NCBI RefSeq assembly: GCF_901709675.1
Contig: NC_051106.1
Span: 10,674,001 to 10,738,000, forward strand
Length of the DNA stretch: 64,000 bases
From: Syngnathus acus
Lineage: Eukaryota > Chordata > Actinopteri > Syngnathiformes > Syngnathidae
Direction: 5' to 3'
Within the stretch, counting starts at the first letter, position 1. Every line of letters begins with the position of its first letter. A program made the position numbers and the translations under genes. Shown one piece after another: positions 47,255-64,000 of this stretch. The notes below the pieces were generated by a model that worked only from the letters and a program-made list of their open reading frames with translations, ran no database searches and had not been told where the DNA came from.

Positions 47255-47760
47255 GTGATCCCTGGGGCTACCTGGGGCCCGCGGGCGGGCATCAAGTTGT
47301 AACCTCTGAAATGTCGTTTGTGTTCTGAACGCGGTTGAAGAAAACAGTATTTGGTTGGTCAGGGTGCCTTTCTGTTATCGGCCTATCCAATCATTTTGGT
47401 CGTTGTGCAGTTGTTGGGGCCGGCCGGAGGGGGCGGTCTCTTTCCTCCCTCTTCTGTCTGTGAAATGATGATGACGACGACGACAGTGAGAGAAGAGCGA
47501 CGAGGGCGGCGCGGAGGGCGGCGCGAGGGCGGCGCGGAGGGCGGGATACGACGCGTCCGATCTGCGGAACACAAGAACCGACCTGTTAACCTCTCGTAGT
47601 GAAACCGTGACATAGCGCCCGAAGAACGACAACTAGTTGGATTAGGCCTCACCAGAGGAAGGTGGGACCCCGTTGGAACAGCGTGAGTCATGTCGCGTTT
47701 TCGCCGCAGATAAAAAAAAAATAAAATAAAGTGGCTTTGTTATCAACAGGTGCTGCAGGA
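47255..47760 (+). promoter_or_regulatory. GC-rich putative pals1 promoter/first exon
   Basis: CpG-dense block with tandem GGCGCGGAGGGC/GGCGCGAGGGC units (47510-47545) that resemble clustered GC boxes. A GCGTGAGTC sequence (about 47679) could be the donor of an untranslated first exon. It is the only promoter-like stretch between gphn and pals1. Confidence 0.4.
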
Positions 47761-49097
47761 AGGAGCGAGCGAGCTAGCTAGTTAGCTGCTAATTGTAGCT
47801 TGACGAAAGACATTCATTCGACCTATTCGGCAAGCGATACGATTGAGGAACGTCAACAAACACAGTTTGAAACAACTGGCGTTTATTAGCACCGATCTGT
47901 TGGTAAAGTCGTAACTTTTGGTGGTAGGACTGACTCTCTCTCTCTCTCTCTCTCACACAGTTAGCTGTCACCGTGCCCTACCCGTTTAATTGGAAAAGTC
48001 GTTGACACTGACCGACAATACAGGCAGGCTACCATCAAATAGGAAAACATTTGTTTCTCTGATCAGTCACAGATCGACGGACAAGGGCTGCACGAGATTG
48101 GAAAACAATGCGATATTGTCGTTGCATAGAGCTATCCAATCGATATGATTGCGACGTACCCAAACAAATGGCGTTTTGTCATCAAATGCGAGAAAAGCAC
48201 GTTTTTTTTCATGCAGCAAAGTAACGAAACTTGGCGAGTGATTGTCATCACCCTAGATGCACAGTTTGCATCTGACCTGTGAAATTGAGATAAAAGCCTA
48301 CAATTGTATAAGAAATCTCTTGTAATAGGCACATTGCATGGGCTAATATTGCAATATCATTTGAACGGCTTGATTTGAACGGCCTTGTACCCAAATAAAG
48401 TTCAAATAAGAACTCCTGAAGCTCCTTTCAGGAAATGTTGGGGGCCTGTGTGATATGCACCAAGCTGCACACTTGAGGAAATAAAAGGAAGAGATTGCTT
48501 TGAATCAATGTGCGCACTTTTCACCCTGCCAAACATTGATGTCAAGATTTGATATTAAAAAAAGATCTTGTATTCATGCCCAAAAGCCATCCAAGGAAAC
48601 CCAGTTCGACTTTCTTCTTTATGCGGGCTTGCTTTCTCTATGCTTGGTACGGGGTTGTACATCCCTCTTTTGGGAGTGGGGCTGCGCTTGCGTGCTTGAT
48701 AAGGTTTGGCTCGGTTTCTGCGTCCACAACGTCAGAGTTGCCTGCATTTCATGAACAAGGCTCAAGAAAGACAATTCACGTCACAGTTTGTGAATCCAAA
48801 TCTTCTATTTTGCAACGCCGACCTGATACTTTTGAGAACGCGTTTCTTTGCCTGCTACATTGTGTCAAAACGACAACCGCAGAATGACATATCCCATCCG
48901 ATCTCCTTCTTTTGGCCGTTTGCCGCAGCAGATCAATGGCTTCCAACTCCATTTGTCCTCATGATCTTCCTCTGACACCTGCATCTATGAACTTTTTCTT
49001 TGGCCTCCCTCATCTCCTCCTGCTCTATCCTCAGCAGTAACTTAAATGGGGCTAGCTTGCTTGCTGAGAGAGAGAGAGGCTGAGAGAGAGAGAGGCT

Positions 49098-49129
<32 letters not shown>

Positions 49130-49932
49130 CCCTCCCTCCCGTCCACCCTTCCACCCACCCACCTCTGGTGGTTACCGATTTACTTTTGCCGTCCAACACA
49201 AGAGGTTTTCATTTTTCTGCTGCTGCTGCTGCTACTACGGATAGACAATCAAAGATTCATTTATGATGAGTAAAAATATGCAACAAATAATAATTCCTTA
49301 CCATTCCTGTTTTGTGTCTTTGCGCCGGTGCTTGTAAATTCAATAGAAAGTCTTAATCAAAGTGACAGTCTAAAAAGTTGTGTAACTTTTGTGTGTTGGT
49401 CACACAACTATGTGGTCTTGTATACACACCCACTTCCCTCCCCCAGCCGTGGAATTTTGTTCCCAGGACTGCCTGGCATTCCTCACCCCTGCACCATGGG
49501 ATCGGAGTATTACGTGTGTATGTCGAAGTTGTGCGTGCGTGCGTGCGTGCGCGATAGTGTCAATACACAGCCCTGCTGGTGAGAGATAGCATATCAAACC
49601 TGCTGTTGTGGTTGCTGTGACAAAGATAAGTCATCAATACCTCTTCCATTCACCTCTGTTGACACATGCATGCGTCGGTCCACTGTCAGGGTGGATTGCT
49701 GCGCTCCAATTTTGATTCTACGGTGATTTTTCACCACTTTGCGCTTCACCTATTGCGGAGTCGCAGATTCGAAAGCCACACTGAGCATTTTTGAGGCAGA
49801 TAGATAGATATTGTAGTTCCTTTCTTTTTTTTTAATAACCTTGTTCCAATTTGCATGTTTTAAGAGGAACTTCCCCCACCCCCACCCCACCCCACCTCAT
49901 TGACATGTGCTTTCTCCACAGGTGTGGCTAAC

Positions 49933-49965
49933 ATGGCTTCGTTGTTCATGGAGCTTCCCTCCTAG
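49933..49965 (+). other. upstream ORF in the pals1 5' UTR
   Basis: ATG to TAG, ten codons, in the same exon as the pals1 start codon and 55 bases before it. Its ATG context (AACATGG) is good. It could lower translation of pals1. Confidence 0.6.
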
Positions 49966-50020
49966 AAATCCCTCCGTTGTAAAATCCACCCGTTGATCTC
50001 TGCAGTCATCGGCACTCGGG

Positions 50021-54853
<4,833 letters not shown>

Positions 54854-57778
54854 CACGTGCACACGCGCGCGCTAGCGTAACTGTCATGCCATCCTCAACA
54901 CGTTTGATACTCCGCCACCTAATGGAAGGTTTATGCCACTGCTGCCCAGGCGGTTACAGAGGTTTTTGTAAAGGTGACCTCCTCCATCGGTCATAGCCTT
55001 TTACTGAAATATTCCTAATACTTTAATTATTGTTTTCAATTGTAATTTAGCATGTTCATTGACATCAAGGTTCACTGTTGGGGGGAAAAAGTTCTTGGTG
55101 TCTAGTGAGCTTGCAGTCACTGCTGCTACATGCAGCGGTTGTCAAGGTTTGAAAGACAGCAGGATGAAGATTTGGGGTCGTTATTTCATCTAGAATGCAT
55201 ATATATTCCTTTTTATTTTGACCCTGGCTGAAATCTCAGAAGACTGCCTACCTACCCTGATCCAGTCACATTCCAATCAAAGCCGTTATTGTAAAAGTCG
55301 ATCGCTATGGATCATTGACTTCTTAAATAAGGATTGTTTTTTCTTCATTTGACTTTAACTTTAAAAGTTTTGCTAACAGTGGATTTAGTCAGGTGCCATG
55401 CAAGCTAGATCATGTGTATCTTTACGTATTTGATTGATGTCACACAAATCAAATGAATCAACACCTAACCGATTTTGCACCATATTTTGCTATTCTTTAT
55501 TAGTCACACGTCTGGCACAAGAATGACTATTCCTGATGAGACCAAAACATGGACCTACAACATTTTCATGCATCTTTTTCTATGCATGAAATCGTTTTCT
55601 TGCATTGACCTCATCCTGGTATCATTTCAGCCGTCATAGTTGAAGCTATAAATTATTGAAGTGAATTATTGTTACTTTGTGCATTATGAAGAATCTATGT
55701 ATACATTTTTTTTTTTTTTTTTTAACGAAGTACTGGCTTGACCTATAATCAGAGCATGCCTATTGGTGGGGCCTCTTAAATGTGAGTATGACTAAACGCA
55801 AACATTTAGTGCAATTTGAAGACTGTACTACTAGTATGTGACACGTGCGTTAACTTCACTGGAGATGGCGATTGATGGCTCCAAACTGCAACCCTGTGAG
55901 CTCAACCGGCTGACGCTTTTGACAACACCCTTTTGTAACGAATCTGAATACAGACAGCACTTGATATCTCCATTCTTGGCTGACCACTTTATATACTTGC
56001 CTGTTCTCATAGCTCTTCCACTCTGTCCCTTCTGATCACAATGTCATTCATAGAAATGAGCTCTGAGCCTCAGCCTTGAGAAGTGAAAGGCTATAAAGGC
56101 GAGATGAAGGTATATTGTTGCATTCATTCCCAATGGGCACCAGTTGCCAAATTCATTTTATATTTTGTGTGTGTGTATGAGAGTGTATGAAAATGTTCCT
56201 GAGGACAATGAAGTATTACAGTATGACCTGACACGATATGGCTGTTCTCACCGTGTAGAGCATTTATATATTTGTTATACTATATTGACAATAGATGTAT
56301 GAAGTTCAATGTGCACCAGCAAATAGATTACAGGTTTCACCTCCATACCTTTGGTGCAGGAGGGGGTGCTGATGTGGTTACGTGATCTTAAGTACTGAAT
56401 GAAAAGTTCATTTCTATCACACTTTTTTATTTTGACATCACATCCTTAAGGAAAAATCTGTCATTTTTCTATTGTTATTCACAATGAACAAATAAATCGT
56501 TAATTGATTGAAGAAGGAAAAAAAAAAAAGACTTTTTTTACGTCATCAACCAAGACACGGAGAGGAGGAACGTGTGGCCCAATTGTTTATCAAAAGTTTT
56601 CAGAAATGAGCCGTCTTGTAGTAACGCCAAATCTCCGTTTAACGACGCTGCTGTCCAACTAATTATCACGAGGGCTATCAGCGTGATGACCACGACACAA
56701 AAAATCACTTGCTGAAATTAGTGATATTATGTTTGTTATTATTAATAATTATATTTGTTGAAGTGAAGACACCAATCACGTCATTTCCCACTGTAGTTGG
56801 GAAAAAGATCAATGCCATGCAATATCCAACCTTATACACATGTGTTAAACCTACGGCGTTGTTTTTTTGGTTGCATTTTCACTTGATCACTTAAACATTT
56901 ATATTAAAAAAAAGAAAAGAAGCACAATGGCCTATCGCTAGTGACCTAGAACGTTCATTAACTGGGTGTAAAAAAATACAATAATTCAGCAATATGCACA
57001 TGCAGACTAACTACAACGAGTGATATTAGTTCTCCAATTCAAATTGGTTGGTTTTGTTGGCTCTGACGTTAATCCCGGTGAAAGCGCTACCGATCGAATT
57101 AAGGAATAATAATTGGTTGATTCGTTGCTAAAGGCGGGATCTGCGGATGTTTGAATGGCGGATTGGACGAAACTGATGTCAATCAAAGTTTGCTCGGTGC
57201 CGCCCGCTCGCGAGTCAGTCTGGCGTGGCGTGGCGTGGCGTGGCGTGGGTATTGTAGCGCCAAGCGAGAGCACGGGGTGTGGATAGCACTTGAAGGAGAG
57301 CAAGAAAAAAAGGCAAACAACTACACTGATATGTTACATATCTTGTTGTGCGCGTGTTTCTGAGATTTTTTTTGAGCTCTGCTTTGCCGCCTTGTGTTTG
57401 TCGGATTTTTTTGCTGCTTTACGGCCGAGTGCTGTATCCTTGACAACGCGAGCAACTGTCCGGGCAAAGTTTGGATTGCAGCGAGTGTTTTGCCCAAGAT
57501 GTGGAATAAGCTGTATATTTGTCCACAGTAACCATTTGAAATGTTTCCGGCACCTTTCCGAACGGTGTTGGTCGGTTTTGAACTAGTTCCGGGCGTCTTG
57601 GAATATTAAACCATGCGACGAGGGAACTGGGACAACGCGAAACAATAGAGAGAGCGCGAGAGAGAGAGAAAGCTCATCCGTCCGTGGGAGGTGGATGCCT
57701 CGCGGCGGCGTCGGCGGCTTTGTTCTGTCCAGCGTGGAGACCAGCATCGACGGACCAACAGGGAGCCAAAGTCACACC
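54854..57778. other. pals1 3' UTR and ccdc88c upstream region
   Basis: No coding sequence. The pals1 3' UTR probably runs to about 56.5 kb. From about 57.15 kb the sequence becomes CpG-rich with (GTGGC)n at 57220-57248 and an AG-rich stretch, consistent with the ccdc88c promoter and 5' UTR. Confidence 0.55.
56491..56496 (+). terminator. candidate poly(A) signal of pals1
   Basis: AATAAA, followed 25 bases later by an A-rich then T-rich tract. It implies a 3' UTR of about 1.6 kb. Confidence 0.5.
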
Positions 57779-60276
57779 ATGGATGGGACTCTTTCCGAGC
57801 TGCTGGCAGCCTTCTTGGAGTCGCCACTGGTGTTATGGGTGAGTTTAGGTTGAGTTGAGTTGAGTTGACTTGGCAGCTGTGAACAGCACTCATCTTTTTG
57901 TTCGAACTTGCTACTAGAACACCAGCGCGGTCGGTATCTTTCCATGGAACGCAGAGTCAAAAGTCAAATTTCGAATGAAAAGCAAACGCACACTGAAAGA
58001 AATTGATTGGGACTTATATTTGTGGTGGTTGCAATCTCGTTGAGGCCCTCAAACCAAACCAAACCAAACCGGACGGACTCCAGGTTACTAACCCTATGAT
58101 ACTTCCTGTTTGCCCTTGGCTCACATCCTGTTGACCTTTTGGTGATCAATCCCAGTTTGGTCCTTGATTTTTTCTTTTCCTTTTCATTTTCACAGCCAGA
58201 TGTGCTGATGCTTTTAAAAGTGCTCACTTTGCCATTTCGAAGAAGCTTCATTTTGTTTTCATCTTCTTTAGGTGCGGACATTGGGTCCACTGGGGTCTTG
58301 TGACGACGCCGGCTCGGAGGAGCGTGTCAACATGTTCGTGGAGCTTGTGGATGGCGTCTTCCTGCACAAGATCATGACGCAGATGTAGGTAGCACCTAGT
58401 GAAAGTCTTGCTGATTCAGTTGACAAAGTGACTTTTTGGGACAGGATACGCTGCTGCATGAATGGTATCCTGCGCGTGTGACTTTCTGCAACCACATCCT
58501 GACTGGCTTGTGAGCGTCACAGCCAGATGTGCTCGTGCTTTTAAAAAGTCTTCACTTTGCCATTTGGAAGAAGCTTCAGCCACAATTGATACGTTTGCCA
58601 AATATTTTAATCAGAGATGCGGCTCAACTTTTCTCGATGCATTCATTCGGATACTGCCCTCTTCTTTAAGGAGCGCACCAGGCTTTAATAATAATAGTAG
58701 TAGTAGTAGTAATAATCTAAAACCACCAGAAACGGTGTCTCCAATCACAGCACATGTTCATGTCTGTCTTCATTGTTTCCAAAACATTGTAATAATGCTA
58801 TTGTTCTCCACTCCCTCAACTGACTGGGCCCCGCCCGCCCCCAGGGAGGATTTAGGGTTTGTAGTATATAAACTAGAAAGTAGGTTAAACAGGGGGAGGT
58901 CAGGACCGAGAAGCTGTGAGCGGTATTATTGCTAGGTCACTCAAGAAGTCACCCAGTAAAGCTGCCGTTTTTATTTATTTATTTATTTTTAACTCCAAGC
59001 TTCAAGAGTGATAATAAATTGGTTTTTAGAGACCAGGAGACTTTGGCTAGTTGCACATACATTTTTCAATCGCCACATTGCAAAATTTGGACGCCGGCGC
59101 GAGGAGCCGAGCCCAACTATGTCCAGGCGGAAGTTGTCGACCTCGCACACCAGCTTCAGCTCTGCCGTCCGTCCGTCCCTGTCAGAGAGGTGACATTTCA
59201 CGTCCCTTGAGCCAGCTTCTGGCTAAACCTGGCGGGCGCTCGACGGCGAGCCCCACCTCAAAGCTTGGCTCCATAGCGGCGCCTCGGTGACCCGCGTCTA
59301 AAGGGGTCAGGGGGAAGGAACACGGACACGACCGTAAATAGAAACAGCCATCATTTTGACAAAAGTGGATTCCCCAGACGGCAGGTGACATTTTCCAACA
59401 CTCTCACCAAAGTCAGCTCATGTCCCAAATAGCCAAGTCAGGCAACCTTTCACACACAGTTCATATGCAAATGAGCCTGGCACACAGTGACAAGTATTAG
59501 CATAAATCCTCACTGTGAACAATGGGACTTATTTTATTGATCTCGGTCTGAAATGGGAACCGACGACATCAATGGAAAGCTCTCGCTGTGCGTTCTTTGT
59601 TCCCATAGTGACCCCGGTCCAAACAACCAGAGGCTGAACAAGAATGTGAATAATGACGTGTCGCTTCGCCTTCACAACTTGACCCTTCTCACGAGACACA
59701 TCAGGACCTACTACCAGGTACGCGCGCGCACTCACCAGTCCACACCATATTGGTCAATCACCATCAAGTCCGCTGTCCCCAATTGCACCCATGGCTTGAC
59801 CAAGATTCAACAAATCAATCTCGCACTGTGATCTTTTGATCTTAAGATTTGCTTTTTGGAAGTCTTTTAACAGACGTCAAAGGTATGATTAGCCATTGGT
59901 TCAGCCTTCCTGCTTTGCCCAAATTACAATGTGCTCCTTTTTATGCGCGTTAATGCCGAAAATAGCGCGGCCGGTCGGCCGGCCGGGGCCAGTGTGTCAA
60001 CCGCATTGTATTGTTTACTAGTAAACATAGACTTGACATGTAATGTCAGCTGTGTTGTGAGGCCAGAGCCAAGTGAATTTTTGGTTGAGTTTTATCAAAG
60101 TCAAAGTCAGCTTTATTGTCAATCCCTTCATATGTCAAGACACACAAAGAAACCGAAATTCCGTTTCCTCCATCCCACGGTGACGAGACATACAAGTAGG
60201 CGACACAAAACAAAAACAAGAAGGCACGTTGAAAGAAGGTATTATACACTTACTAGCTGAGCTCCAGCCCATCAAA

Positions 60277-60307
<31 letters not shown>

Positions 60308-63300
60308 CCGTCCAACCCAGCCCTTGACTAGAGTGACACAGTCTCAAAGTTCAGTTAGATTGCACACTGTGTCATTCACGTCCGTCACTGTGTCATCATC
60401 ATCATCGGTTTAAAGTCCGCTTTCCAGGCGCCGCTGGGTTGGACTGGGTTCTCCATATGGCTTTCTTCCGCCGGGAACGGTCCGTGGCCATCTCGTCGTG
60501 GTTGATGCCGAGTGCCTTCATGTCGGCTGCCGCGGTCGTCTGCCAGGTCTTTTTAGGTCGGCCGCTGGGTCTTGTTCCCTCTACGACGTTATACGACATA
60601 ACTTTCTTCATTCTCGTGCTTCCTCACGACATGTCCGTACCATTGCAGTCTGCCTCTCCTCACCACATCCACTATGGCCTCCACTCCCATCTTCTTTCTC
60701 AGCTCTGCACTGGTCTTTTCCTCCCTCATTGACACACCACACATCCATTTGATCCTCCTCATTTCTGCTCTGTTTAGTTTGTCTTTGTGTTCTGTTTTCA
60801 GGGCCCATGCCTCACTCCCTTCCGTACGTCATACTACTTCTGACGCAGGCTGAGTACACTTGGCCTCTCATCTTCAGGGATGGGGCCTACGATGTTAACA
60901 AGGGCATGAGTTCCCTGAATTGTCAAATGTAGGATCTCAAAGGGGAACACAAAAGCTTTCATCAGACTTTCTATGATCATTTTGCTGTTCCAAAAAGAAA
61001 TCCTTTTTGATGAAATGAGTCAAACGTCTGTGGTGTCGACAGTGGCTGGGATAGATGTCAAGCGGTTAGGAAGAGGCCAGCAGCCACTGATCTCACCTCT
61101 CTCTCTCTCTCTCTCTCCCTATTGTGTAACAAGAGATGGATCAGATCAGCCAGCCAGCCAGCCAGCCGCTCTGGAGACGGGTTTCCTCCAGACGCTGGCC
61201 AAAACATTCGCACTCGTTCAAAACAAATGGAGCAGCGGCTCGTCCGAGTGGCTTCATATTTGCGTCGTCCTCTGGTTTCCGCAATTGTCACTGCGGAGTG
61301 TAGCGGAAATGTCACGCTACCGACCTGTCGCTTGCTGCCTTTGATCGTGGCCGTCCGTTCAGCAGTGCGCGCCCGCCCGCCCGGCCGCCAATAAATAGAA
61401 GGCTTGCGTCATGCTTGCTTACGCCACCTTCACTCTCCTGGGTTACTCTGGAAACTGCAACAAAGGGCTGGGTTGTTTTCAACGCCATACATATCCTGTG
61501 GCCTACTTTGTACAGTGCTGTGCAAAACTAGTCCCACCTTCCTTTTTTGTCTTACTATATTTCAGATCATCAATGCAAAGCTCACAAAGATAAACCAAGT
61601 CAATACTTTTCCAATGAATTTCTAAAGAGACAGCTTGCGGCTGGCTGGCTGGCTGGCTGGCTGGCTTTGTGATCCTCTGATACTTGCCACCATCGTATTG
61701 ATCTCAGATTAGATAGATAAACCCACAGTGTGCATGGATTAGGGGTTTGTGTGTGTGTGAGAGTGTATAAATAGGTCATTGTTGCATCATATATTGACCT
61801 CGTGTCAATTTCAAGTGTTTGATGTTCAGTGTGATTTTTGCAAATGTATTTCATTCTACAAAGATCACATTACATTTAGTTTTGCTTTTATTTGTGTAAA
61901 ACTGGAAACGACCAGAATGATGAATCAATATTTATTCACTGAACAGTCCAGTAAATGATTTGGATTAAAGAAACATGATTGAGACCGTGCTGGTTGGAAG
62001 TGAACATTTTCTGCCAAGCTCGAATGTGACTTGTATGTTTAAATGTTAATTGTAGCTCAAGCTCCAAGAGCAGCTGGTGATCAGCTCGCATGTTTTATTC
62101 ACACTCGACTATCAAGTTACCTCCGAGTCTTAAGGACAGTGAAATTGTACCTGCAAGTATTGTGATGCCTCTGAGCCTTCACTGCGCCAGACCGCACCGC
62201 ACCTTGTGTCACTTCAAACAGGCCCGTAAGGTGATGCCATCATAGATGACTTTCAGACATCCACCTATTTTTTGGAACTTGAAAATACTATCCAATGACT
62301 CAATTGACAAAAGTGATTTTGAGCGCTGGCGCATTGTGCAAGTGTTCATAATTTTCTGGCTGCTGTTAGTATGATGCTATGGATGGATGGATGTACGGCA
62401 TCCATTTCTTCCATAATCATATTAGTATCTTTTCTCGACTCCTCTGTTCCAGGATAACCTTCAGCAGCTGATAGTGATGCCTCTTCCAAATATTCTCTCC
62501 ATTGCCAGAGATCCCTTATCAGGTTGCCCACGCATGCACACACACACACACACGCTTTTCATATTGAATTGATAAATGTTTACATTTCATTTCCTTAATG
62601 GTGAGGATGCTGTTTTCCAAAAGTCCAACTTTTTTTTTTGTCCACCCCCCAGCAAAGAGCATGGAGGAACTGAAAAGAATTTTACTGTTGATACTTGGCT
62701 GTGCTGTCCAGGTAACGCACGCAGGCACGCACGCAGGCACGCACGCAGGCACGCACGCAGGCACGCACGCAGGCAGGCAGCCACGCAGGCAGCCACGCAG
62801 GCAGCCACGCAGGCAGGCAGGCAGGCAGGCAGCCACGCACCCACATACACGCCCAGACAAGCAGTCTCTCCCAGGAAGAGTATTAGTGTCTGTTTAGTTT
62901 TTCATGTCTGAGCAGAGCCGATTGCTGACGCTGCTAATGAGATACCCAGCGAGACTCACGGTGGATACTTTTCTACTCTGAAGTGGCAAATATATATATA
63001 AATCACAATTCATCTTTTTTTCTTTGTGGAACTTTTACACGTAGCAGAGTCCGCTTCCATGACTCTTCACCCACCAAACACTTTTCAGTCTCCACAGTTG
63101 CTTTGCTATTGTCCGTCCAAACCAATTGTTTTCTCCTTCCCACCTGGTCTGGTCTGGTCTGGTCTGACTGGTTACAGGAAAAAGAAAAGCTGGAAGAAGG
63201 GAGTGAACAGGAAGACAGGAAGGGCTTTCTTGTTGATGTGATGAATAGCTTTTTGCTCAACTGAGGCTGGCCACAGCTAAAAACAAACCAGCCCTGATTT

Positions 63301-64000
63301 TTCTTCTGCTGATTTAAAAGAACCCCCCCCCCCCCCCCCAGCTTACAATTCAATGTGTTTCTTTCTAACAATTGAAGTGTTTGTGTCTAGTGTGAGCGTA
63401 AGGAGGAGATGATTGAAAGAATCAAATTGCTGGACATTCAGACCCAGGCTGCCATCGTCTCGCACATCCAGGAGGTCGGTGAAGGCATAGTCGAAAAAAA
63501 TCCAAGTAGGACCAAATCCAAGTATCTGTCTGTCTGTTTGCAGGTGACCCACAACCAGCAGAATGTTCTTGATCTTTCATGGCTGGAGGAAGGAGCAGGG
63601 CTTGCACAGGAAGAGCTCGAACCATTGTCACGCAGCATGGCAACGTCTCTACAACAAGTGATAGCGCAGAGAGACAAGGCCAATGAGGTAACAAAACAAA
63701 TGAAGGCAAAACAATCTCCAGGCCTGTGTGGATGACGGGGCAAAGTGGCGAAAAAGTGTGCCAAAACCTGCAGGGGAAATGCATCAAAGCAGATATGCAA
63801 CAACATTTCATTGGATTCTTTGGATATACAGTAGGTTGGCTATAAAGAGAATTGATTTCAACCCTTCTAGGTCAATGTGGATCTTACCCAAGAGAGGGAC
63901 TACTTGTCCGGCCTGCATCCCCAGGAAGGACCAATAGGCAGTGCAGGCCAAGTTTCCGGAGGCGTGTTAGTGAACAACAGAGGAGCAGCCTTGCCCGTGG
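57779..64000 (+). CDS. ccdc88c: Daple/Girdin family, CCDC88C-like, 5' part
   Basis: Eight coding exons, the last cut by the window edge: 57779-57838, 58272-58384, 59609-59717, 62453-62522, 62653-62711, 63391-63474, 63544-63687 and 63871-64000. They encode about 256 residues in phase. Start [91 protein letters not shown] and [19 protein letters not shown] form the N-terminal HOOK-like (microtubule-binding) domain. [15 protein letters not shown] begins the linker to the long coiled coil, which lies outside the window. CCDC88C (Daple) binds Dishevelled and activates G-alpha-i in non-canonical Wnt signalling (family knowledge). MD-TxSELL and ARDPLSAKSMEE match CCDC88C more closely than CCDC88A. 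A human 14q32 position fits the neighbours. Confidence 0.93.
58191..58578. repeat. direct repeat flanking ccdc88c exon 2
   Basis: A segment of about 60 bases in intron 1 (58191-58250) recurs in intron 2 (58518-58578) at roughly 90% identity. Both copies contain CACAGCCAGATGTGCT and GAAGAAGCTTCA. Exon 58272-58384 lies between them. Confidence 0.85.
60100..60230. repeat. dispersed teleost repeat fragment (unclassified)
   Basis: AAAGTCAAAGTCAGCTTTATTGTCAA-type start and CCCACGGTGACGAGACAT are recognisable as a common fish interspersed repeat. Class not assigned. It lies in the large ccdc88c intron 3. Confidence 0.55.
60402..60840 (-). mobile_element. decayed non-LTR retrotransposon, RT C-terminal end
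   Basis: On the minus strand one frame reads [16 protein letters not shown] and [14 protein letters not shown]. After a frame change it reads [19 protein letters not shown]. These are the standard C-terminal motifs of LINE reverse transcriptase proteins in fish. It is truncated and frame-shifted, hence dead. It lies in ccdc88c intron 3, opposite to the gene. Confidence 0.8.
62717..62839. repeat. (GCACGCAG)n array after a ccdc88c donor
   Basis: Begins 5 bases past the GTAACG donor of exon 62653-62711 and runs about 120 bases as GCACGCAG, then GCAGCCAC and GCAG units. Confidence 0.93.

Larger units (their letters stand above)
44249..50020. other. gphn 3' region, intergenic, and pals1 5' region
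   Basis: About 5.8 kb without a supported coding gene. The left part is gphn 3' UTR. The middle is AT-rich with (GACC)n at 46365-46395. From about 47.2 kb there is a GC-rich promoter-like segment, then pals1 5' UTR and introns up to the start-codon exon that begins at 49922. A minor minus-strand frame is listed separately. Confidence 0.55.

Overview
This is vertebrate, almost certainly teleost, nuclear DNA. Genes are split by short GT-AG introns, intergenic space is rich in simple repeats, and there is a tRNA-derived SINE and teleost-style dispersed repeats. The compact introns (gephyrin fits in about 8.4 kb) suggest a small percomorph-type genome; the species cannot be fixed from sequence alone. 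The window has no operons, CRISPR arrays or bacterial elements.

Layout from the left. At 1-13 kb lie ptp4a2 (minus), a beta-type connexin (plus) and a gene-poor repeat-rich stretch. At 13-19 kb a large, unrecognised Ser/Pro-rich gene is read on the minus strand. Its four 3' exons are fully open and splice in phase, but about 1.35 kb of its 5' coding sequence carries eight frame breaks. At 22.8-29.7 kb is a RIN-family Ras/Rab interactor (rin3-like, plus). Tail to tail with it is tedc1 (minus, 30.4-32.8 kb), followed by dnal1 (minus, 33.2-34.9 kb). Dnal1 is head to head with gephyrin (gphn, plus, 35.9-44.2 kb) across a roughly 1 kb shared promoter region. Then come pals1/mpp5 (plus, 50.0-54.9 kb) and the first eight coding exons of a Daple/Girdin-family gene (ccdc88c-like, plus, 57.8 kb to the window end).

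Seven genes (ptp4a2, connexin, tedc1, dnal1, gphn, pals1, ccdc88c) could be reconstructed exon by exon with every splice phase matching and no internal stop. From rin3 onward all neighbours have human counterparts on chromosome 14q; ptp4a2 and the connexin have counterparts on human 1p. The genes share no single pathway: PRL phosphatase, gap junction, Rab5-type exchange factor, centriole/cilium factors (tedc1, dnal1), inhibitory synapse scaffold plus Moco synthesis (gphn), polarity scaffold (pals1) and Wnt/G-protein scaffold (ccdc88c).

Points most worth a second look: the clustered frame breaks in the unknown gene and in rin3; loss of the phosphotyrosine-binding Arg in the RIN SH2 domain; (TG)n tracts in sense orientation at several 3' splice sites with CA-class repeats after 5' splice sites; a candidate gephyrin cassette exon; and a perfect 19-bp hairpin in a gephyrin intron.
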